Shown in pieces: positions 53,001 to 62,000 of a stretch of 64,000 nt of DNA. This DNA comes from Limnomonas spitsbergensis. Lineage: Eukaryota > Chlorophyta > Chlorophyceae > Chlamydomonadales. Location of the stretch: the NCBI GenBank assembly GCA_037349105.1, contig JAYJMM010000064.1, forward strand, positions 928,957 to 992,956, written 5' to 3'. A program made the translations under genes and the position numbers. Position 1 is the first letter of the stretch. The number at the start of each line of letters is the position of its first letter. The notes below the pieces were generated by a model. The model searched no databases. It worked only from the letters and a program-made list of their open reading frames with translations, and was not told the origin of the DNA.

Positions 53001-56000
53001 TGTGGGTGTGGGACACGGCTATGTGGGTGTGGGACACGGCTATGTGGGTGTGGACACGGCTATGTGGGTGTGGACATGGTCATGTGGGTGTGGACATGGT
53101 CATGTGGGTGTGGGACACGGCTATGTGGGTGTGGACATGGTCATGTGGGTGTGGACATGGCCATGTGGGTGTGGACACGGCTATGTGGGTGTGGACATGG
53201 TCATGTGGGTGTGGACATGGTCATGTGGGTGTGGGACACGGCTATGTGGGTGTGGACATGGTCATGTGGGTGTGGACATGGCCATGTGGGTGTGGACACG
53301 GCTATGTGGGTGTGGACATGGCTATGTGGGTGTGGACATGGCTATGTGGGTGTGGACATGGTCATGTGGGTGTGGACACGGCCTTGTGGGTGTGGACATG
53401 GTCATGTGGGTGTGGACATGGTCATGTGGGTGTGGACATGGTCATGTGGGTGTGGACACGGCTATGTGGGTGTGGACATGGTCATGTGGGTGTGGACACG
53501 GCCTTGTGGGTGTGGACATGGTCATGTGGGTGTGGACATGGTCATGTGGGTGTGGACATGGTCATGTGGGTGTGGACACGGCTATGTGGGTGTGGACATG
53601 GTCATGTGGGTGTGGACACGGCCTTGTGGGTGTGGACATGGTCATGTGGGTGTGGACATGGTCCTCTGGGTGTGGGCGAGGGTTTGGGTGCAAGTGTGGG
53701 TATGGTAGGCATGCGAGTGTCCCATGCGCGTTGATCAGACTGCACCTGAAGCGCAATGCATGTCTTGAATACCGCTGTTATCCAGATCCGAAAGAAAAAT
53801 CATCCCCGAATCTGAAATGGGATGCGGAGATGGGCAGTGACGTGGTGTCATGGGGGGCTTGTGGCTTGTGGCATGGGCCTTGATCAGACTGCACCTGAAG
53901 CGCAACGCTTGTCTTCAATGCCGCTGATAATGAGCTCATAAAGAAGGAGTCGAAAATCTCAAATGGGATGCGGAGATGGGGTGTGAAGTAGTGACATGGG
54001 GGGGGGGGGGGGGGTAACCCGGTACGGAAGTACGGTATGGTCAAACGGTACGGTACTGATACGGTACGGTCCAGCCAAAATGGCCGGACAGGTAAGAAAT
54101 GGCCGATGCGGTGTTTAACACGGCAGGGTATTGTTAAACGGTGCGATACGATACGGAAACGAGCGTACGGGATTTGGACCCAAACGGTCGCACTGGGTAA
54201 CCCAGCATGGGGGGTGGGTTGTGGCTTGTTGCATGGAGCATAGGGGTGTGTGGAGAGGGGCATGGGGCATGGGGCATGGGGCATGGGGCATGGGGCATGG
54301 GGCATGGGGCATGGGGCTTGGGGCATGGGGCATGGGGCATGGGGCATGGGGCATGGGGCATGGGGCATGGGGCATGCGGCATGGGGCATGGGGCATGGGG
54401 CATGGGACATGGGGCATGGGGTATCGGGCATGCGGCATGGGGCATGGGGCATGGGGCTTGGGGCTTGGGGCATGAGGCATGAGGCATGGGGTATGTGGGG
54501 CATAGGGCATGGGGCATGTGGGGCATGGGGGTATGTGGGGTATGTGGGGAGGGGCATGGGGCATGGGGCATGGGGCATGGGTTTATGTGGCAGGAAAGGG
54601 GCATGGGGAGGGACATGGGGAGCTGAAGTGCTTGTGCAGTGCTTGTCGTCACTTCTGCTGTTCTGGGCGAACAAATCATGTGGTGTGAAAATCTCTCCCG
54701 GGTTGTGGGAACCCTGGGTACAGGGTTTGTGGCATGCAGGGAGGGGAGGGGCATGGGGAGGGGAGGGGCATGAAGAGGGGAGGGGCATGGGGAGGGGAGG
54801 GGCATGCAGGGAGGGGAGGGGCATGCAGGGAGGGGAGGGGCATGCAGGAGGGGAGGGGCATGCAGGGAGGGGAGGGGCATGCAGGGAGGGGAGGGGCAGG
54901 CAGGGAGGGGAGGGGCGTGGGGAGGGGTGGGGCATGCAGGGAGGGGAGGGGCATGAGGAGGGGAGGGGCATGCAGGGAGGGGAGGGACGTGGGGAAGGGC
55001 ATGGGGAGGGGAGGTGCAGCGCTTGTCGTCACTGCTGCTGTGATTGAGCTCCTTTGGGCGAAAAAATGTCACACAGGGCATAGGGGTATGTGGGGAGGGG
55101 GGGGGGCATGGGGGGGGGCATGGAGAGGGGCATGGGAAAGGCATGGGGAGGGGCATGGGAGGGGCATGGTGAGGGGCATGGGGAGGGGCATGGGGAGGAA
55201 CATGGGGAAGGGCATGGGGAGGGGCATGGGGAGGGGCATGGGGAGGGGCATGGGGAGGGGCATGGGGAGGGGCATGGGGAGGAGCATGGGGAGGGGCATG
55301 GGGAGGGGCATGGGGAGGAACATGGGGAGGGGCATGGGAGGGGCATGGGGAGGGGCATGGGGAGGGGCATGGGGAGGGGCATGGGGAGGGGCATGGGGAG
55401 GGGCATGGGAGGGGCATGGGGAGGGGCATGGGGAGGGGCATGGGGAGGACATGGGGAGGGGCATGGGGAGGGGCATGGGGAGGGGCATGGGGAGGATCAT
55501 GGGGAGGGGCATGGGGAGGAACATGGGGAGGGGCATGGGGAGGGGCATGGGGAGGTGCATGGGGAGGAGCATGGGGAGGAGCATGGGGAGGAACATGGGG
55601 AGGACCATGGGGAGGGGCATGGGGAGGGCCATGGGGAGGAACATGGGGAGGGGCATGGGGAGGAACATGGGGAGGGCCATGGGGAGGAACATGGGGAGGA
55701 ACATGGGGAGGAGCATGGGGAGGGGCATGGGGAGGGGCATGGGGAGGGGCATGGGGAGGGGCATGGGGAGGAACATGGGGAGGGGCATGGAGAGGGGCAT
55801 GGGGAGGAACATGGGGAGGGGCATGGAGAGGGGCATGGGGAGGAACATGGGGAGGGGCATGGAGAGGGGCATGGGGAGGAACATGGGGAGGGGCATGGGG
55901 ACGAACATGGGGAGGAACATGGGGAGGGGCATGGGGAGGAACATGGGGAGAAACATTGGGAGGAACATGGGGAGGAACATGGGGAGGGGCATGGGGAGGA

Positions 56001-59000
56001 ACATGGGGAGGAACATGGGGAGGAAGATGGGGAGGGGCATGGAGAGGGGCATGGGGATGAACATGGGGAGTGGCATGGGGAGGAACATGGGGAGGAACAT
56101 GGGGAGGAACATGGAGAGGGCCATGGGGAGGAACATGGGGAGGGGCATGGGGAGGAACATGAGGAGGGGCATGGGGAGGAACATGGGGAGGGGCATGGGG
56201 AGGAACATGGGGAGGGGCATGGGGAGGAACTTGGGGAGGGGCATGGGGAGGAACATGAGGAGGGGCATGGGGAGGGGCATGGGGAGGAACATGGGGAGGA
56301 ACATGGGGAGGGGCATGGGGAGGGGCATGGGGAGGAACATGGGGAGGAACATGGGGAGGGGCATGGGGAGGGGCATGGGGAGGAACATGGGGAGGGGCAT
56401 GGGGAGGGGCATGGGGAGGGGCATGGGGAGGGGCATGGGGTGGGGCATGGGGAGGGGCATGGGGAGGGGCATGGGGAGGGGCATGGGGAGGAACATGGGG
56501 AGGGGCATGGGGATGGGCATGGGGTGGGGCATGGGGAGGGGCATGGGGATGGGCATGGGGAGGGGCATGGGGAGGGGCATGGGAAGGGGCATGGGGAGGG
56601 GCATGGGGAGGAACATGGGGAGGGGCATGGGGAGGAACACGGGGAGGGGCATGGGGAGGGGCATGGGGAGGGGCATGGGGAGGGGCATGGGGAGGGGCAT
56701 GGGGAGGGGCATGGGGAGGGGCATGGGGAGGGGCATGGGGAGGGGCATGGGAGGGGCATGGGGAGGGGCATTAGGGGGGGGCATGGGGAGGGGCATGAGG
56801 AGGGGCATGAGGAGGGGCATTGGGGGGGGGCATGGGGAGGGGCATGAGGAGGGGCATGAGGAGGGGCATGGGGGGGGAATGGGGAGGGGCATGGGGAGGG
56901 CATGGGGAGGGGCATGGGGAGGAACATGGGGAGGAACATGGGGAGGGGCATGGGGAGGGGCATGGGGAGGGGCATGGGAAGGGGCATGGGGAGGGGCATG
57001 GGGAGGAACATGGGGAGGGGCATGGGGAGGAACACGGGGAGGGGCATGGGGAGGGGCATGGGGAGGGGCATGGGGAGGGGCATGGGGAGGAGCATGGGGA
57101 GGAGCATGGGGAGGGGCATGGGGAGGATCATGGGGAGGGGCATGGGGAGGGGCATGGGGAGGGGCATGGGGAGGGGCATGGGGAGGGGCATGGGGAGGGG
57201 CATGGGGAGGGGCATGGGGAGGGGCATGGGGAGGGGCATGGGGAGGAACATGGGGAGGGGCATGGGAGGGGCATGGGAAGGGGCATGGGGAGGGGCATGG
57301 GGAGGAACATGAGGAGGAACATGAGGAGGGGCATGGGGAGGGGCATGGGGAGGGGCATGGGGAGGGGCATGGGGAGGGGCATGGGGAGGGGCATGGGGAG
57401 GGGCATGGGAGGGGCATGGGGAGGGGCATGGGGAGGGGCATGGGGAGGGGCGTGGGGGGGGGCATGAGGAGGGGCATGGGGAGGGGCATGGGGAGGGGCA
57501 TGGGGAGGGGCATGGGGAGGGGCGTGGGGGGGGGCATGGGAGGGGCATGGGGAGGAGCATGGGGATGAGCATGGGAGGGGCATGGGGAGGGGCATGAGGA
57601 GGGGCATGGGGAGGGGCATGGGGAGGGGCATGGGGAGGGGCATGGGGAGGGGCATGGGGAGGGGCATGGGGAGGGGCATGGGAGGGGCATGGGGAGGGGC
57701 ATGGGGAGGGGCATGGGGAGGGGCGTGGGGGGGGGCATGAGGAGGGGCATGGGGAGGGGCATGGGGAGGGGCATGGGGAGGGGCATGGGGAGGGGCGTGG
57801 GGGGGGGCATGGGGAGGGGCATGGGGAGGAGCATGGGGATGAGCATGGGAGGGGCATGGGGAGGGGCATGAGGAGGGGCATGGGGAGGGGCATGGGGAGG
57901 GGCATGGGGAGGGGCATGGGGAGGGGCATGGGGAGGGGCATGGGGAGGGGCATGGGGAGGGGCATGGGGAGGGGCATGGGGAGGAACATGGGGAGGGGCA
58001 TGCGTTCACCCGAAACTTGTACCCTGAAGCCTCACAGTACAGCTGTACGTCTTCCACTCTTTCCAGGACACTTTCTTGCACTTCTTTTACGGCAGGGTTA
58101 CCCAGTACAGCCTATTGGGCCCAGACCCTGTACCTCACTGTACCGCGCTGTACTGCACTGTTTGCAGCAAAACGGTGCAATATGAAACCGTATCATTGAT
58201 CGGCTGTCTTCTAACCATTCCGTCCATTTATCCGTACCGTACTTTGTGTCCGTACCGTACGTGTGTCCGTACCGTACTTGTGTCCGTACCATACTTGTGT
58301 CCGTACCGTACTTTGTGTCTGTACCGTACTGTTTGGATGCAACGTTCCGGGTTGTGTGGAACCTATTTTGTGTGGAACCTTGCCGCCCAATCGCCCCTTT
58401 TTTTTCTGGGCTAAGATTATTATCTTGGGTAAGGAGGTGAACCAATCAATATTTTTCCCCTTGCATGGTCGGGGCCCATTCCCCCTTCCCCATTACAATA
58501 CCCGCTGTGCCTGTCTTTCAGTCTCTAGACCGCTACATAGAAGTTTGGCTGTTTAAATTACCGGCTGTTTGACTTACCAGCTAACTGAATTACCTGTTGT
58601 TTGAATTCCCAGCTGTTTGAATTACCTGTTGTTTGAATTCCCAGCTGTTTGAATTCCCAGCTGTTTGAATTCCCAGCTGTCTGAATTCCCAGCTGTCTGA
58701 ATTCCCAGCTGTCTGAATTCCCGGCTTTTTGACTTCCCAGCTGTTTGAATAACCTGCTGTTTGAATTACCTGCTGTTTGAATTCCCAGCGGTTTGAATTC
58801 CCAGCTGTTTGACTTCCCAGCTGTTTGACTTCCCAGCTGTCTGAATTACCTGTTGTTTGAATTCCCAGCTGTTTGAATTCCCAGCTGTTTGACTTCCCAG
58901 CTGTTTGACTTCCCAGCTGTCTGAATTACCTGTTGTTTGAATTCCCAGCTGTTTGAATTCCCAGCTGTTTGACTTCCCAGCTGTTTGACATCCCAGCTGT

Positions 59001-62000
59001 TTGACTTCCCAGCTGTTTGAATTCCCAGCTGATTGACTTCCCAGCTATTTGACTTTCCAGCTGTTCGACTTCCCAGCTGTTTGACTTTCCAGCTGTTTGA
59101 ATTCCCTACTCATCATCCCACACCTGGGCACTCTGCAGTGCAACACAAGCTCCTCCTCCTTCTCCCATCATGCTGTACATCATGTGTACATCTTCACACA
59201 TGGATTCATACATTTGCCCCTGCAGTACAACAGCAGGTCCCCCACCGTATCCCAACCACTGCATGGCAGTACACCATGTGTACATCTTCACAACTGGCGG
59301 TACCCTTTATGTCTATGCAGTGCAGCATAAGCTTCTCCGCCTTCACCCAACCGCAACATGGATGTACTTCAAGTGCACATCTTCACACAAGCATCCATAC
59401 AATGTGCACCTCTATGACAACCAGAGGTTCCCCACCTGATCCCAACTGCTGCATGGGAAAACATCATGTGTGCATCTTCACACCTGGCAGTAACACTTCA
59501 CACCTGGCTGCACCCGTTCACATCTGGCTGTGCCCCTTCACACCTGGCTGTACATCTTCACATCTGGCTGTACAAATTCACACCTGGCTGTACCCCTTAA
59601 AACCTGGCTGCACCCCTTCACACCTAGTTGCAATCCTTCTGCCTCTGCAGTACAACCAGAGCTTCCCTGCCTTCTCCCAACCGCTGCTTGAAGCGCGTCA
59701 GTCTCTGCAGTCTACGCTGGAGTCCTGCGCGGTGAGTGCTAACTGGCTAACCACCAGATTGGGATTCGAAATTCGAATTCGAATTTTAAATCGACCAGCA
59801 AACAGTTTCTCAACCGCTGCTTGACGTGTAGCAGTCTCTGCAGACCAGGCTGGATTTCTGATCAGTGAGAGCTAATAAGGCATATAAACAAGTTATATGT
59901 TCAATGCCCAGGACCCCCAAACCCTATGACCTAGTACCCCCTAAACCCTAGGACCTAGTACCCCCTAAACCCTAGGACCTAGTACCCCCTAAACCCTAGG
60001 ACCTAGTAACCCCTTCAACCCTAGGACCTAGTACCCCCTAAACCCTAGGACCTAGTACCCCCTAAACCCTAGGACCTAGTACCCCTAAACCCTAGGGACC
60101 TAGTTCCCCCTAAACCCTAGGACCTAGTAACCCCTAAACCCTAGGACCCAGTACCCCTTAACCCTAGGGATCTAGTACCCCCTAAACCCCAGGGACCTAG
60201 TACCCCCTTAACCCTAGGGACCTAGTACCCCCTAAACCCTAGGGATCTAGTACCCCCTAAACCCTAGGGACCTAGTACCCCCTTAACCCTAGGGACCTAG
60301 TACCCCCTAAACCCCAGGGACCTAGTACCCCCTAAAATTTAGGACCTAGTTCCCCCTAAACCCTAGGGACCTAGTACCCCCTAAACCATAGGGACCTAGT
60401 ACCCCCTTAACCCTAGGGACCTAGTACCCCCTAAACCCTATGACCTAGTACCCCCTAAAATCTATGACCTAGTACCCCCTAAACCCTATGACCTAGTACC
60501 CCCTAAACCCTAGGGACCTAGTACCCCCTAAACCCCAGGGACCTAGTACCCCCTAAACCCTAGGGACCTAGTACCCCTTAAACCCTAGGGACCCAAGTAC
60601 CCCCTAAACCCTAGGGACTCAGTTCCCCCAAACCCTAGGGACCCAGTACCCCCTAAACCCTAGGGACCTAGTACCCCGTAAACCCCAGGGACCCAGTACC
60701 CCTTAAACCCTATGACTCAGTTCCCCCAAATCCCTACACGCTATCATCTAGGGCAATCAACTGACTCTTTTTGTTTTCCTAACACGGTAACGGCGCGATG
60801 CGATGGGAAATAAAGCGCCTTGAGCGTCTGGACATGAACCATGGTTTCCTGGGACGGCAACGGCGCGGATGTGGCTTTGGCCCAGGCTGCGCTGTTTCTT
60901 AACTCTCACACCCCCCACAGGTAGTATTTTTTTTTCTTTCTCCGTGGTCCCAGCAGACCCTCATGGTACCCGGGATGGTGACCCAGTACCTCCTTCAGCC
61001 TTTGACCGAGTACCTATACATTACTCTTTATGTGTTTCATACATATACATTACTCTGTATGTGTTTCATACCTATACATTACTCTTTATGTGTTTCATAC
61101 ATATACATTACTCTGTATGTGTTTCATACCTATACATTACTCTTTATGTGTTTCATACCTATACATTACTCTTTATGTGTTCCATGTGGACTCAACAGAC
61201 CCTCATGCTACCGGACAGGCAGCCCAGTACCTCCTAAAACTCTACAACCCTGAAACCCTAAAACCTTCAACCTATGACCGAGTCCCTATAAATTACTCTT
61301 TGTGACTGGTTATTTTCAACGTTCTTTTGTTTTTTTGTGTTCCCAGCAGACCCTCATGCAGCCAGGCGGGCGGCCCAAGAGACAGCGGGCGGCAGCGGGT
61401 GTCAATGCACCGGACTGGGATGATGCGGAAGAGGTGAGCGGCGGGTGGTTGGTTGGTTAGTTGGTTGGGCTATCAAACCCAACTCCCTCTGACATGTGAC
61501 CAAGGCGGGTAACAATGCACCGGACTGGGATGATGCAGACGAGGTGAGAGATGGTTGGTTGGTTGGGTGGGTGGGTGGGTGGGTGGGCGAGCGGCCCAAG
61601 AGACAGCGGGCGGCAGCGGGTGTCAATGCACCGGACTGGGATGATGCGGAAGAGGTGAGCGGCGGGTGGTTGGTTGGTTAGTTGGTTGGGCTATCAAACC
61701 CAACTCCCTCTGACATGTGACCAAGGCGGGTAACAATGCACCGGACAGGGATGATGCAGACGAGGTGAGCGGCGGGTGGGTGGGTGGGTGGGTGGGTGGG
61801 TGGGCGAGCGGCCCAAGAAACATAGGGCGGCAGCGGGGATCAATGCACCGGACTGGGATGATGCATAGGTGGTGAGCAGCGGCTGGTTGGTTGGTTGGGT
61901 GGGTGGGTGGGCGGGCGGCCTAAGAGATATCGGGCGGCCAGCGGGTGTCAATGCCCCGGACTGGGCTGATGCGGAAGAGGTGAGCGGCGGTTGGCTGGGT

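Larger units (their letters stand above)
53690..55075 (-). pseudogene. Four shards of an unidentified minus-strand exon within the intron
   Basis: Minus-strand segments near 53785, 53920, 54650 and 55045 align as [39 protein letters not shown] and [14 protein letters not shown]. The shared S..DDK.C.S pattern, with cttcag or acaagc at the same place, looks like a decayed echo series of an exon I cannot identify. They are separated by ggggcat and gggaggggc repeats and a family-D element. Confidence 0.4.

Noticed and set aside
52155..53883. Trp/Cys/Gly-rich repeat protein
   Set aside because: Translation of the 20-bp satellite. No domain or splice signals.
54734..58001. Gly/Met/Arg- and Pro/Met/Ser-rich 'proteins' of 800-940 residues
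   Set aside because: Products of the 12-bp G-rich satellite. No start context, no domain, open in all frames.
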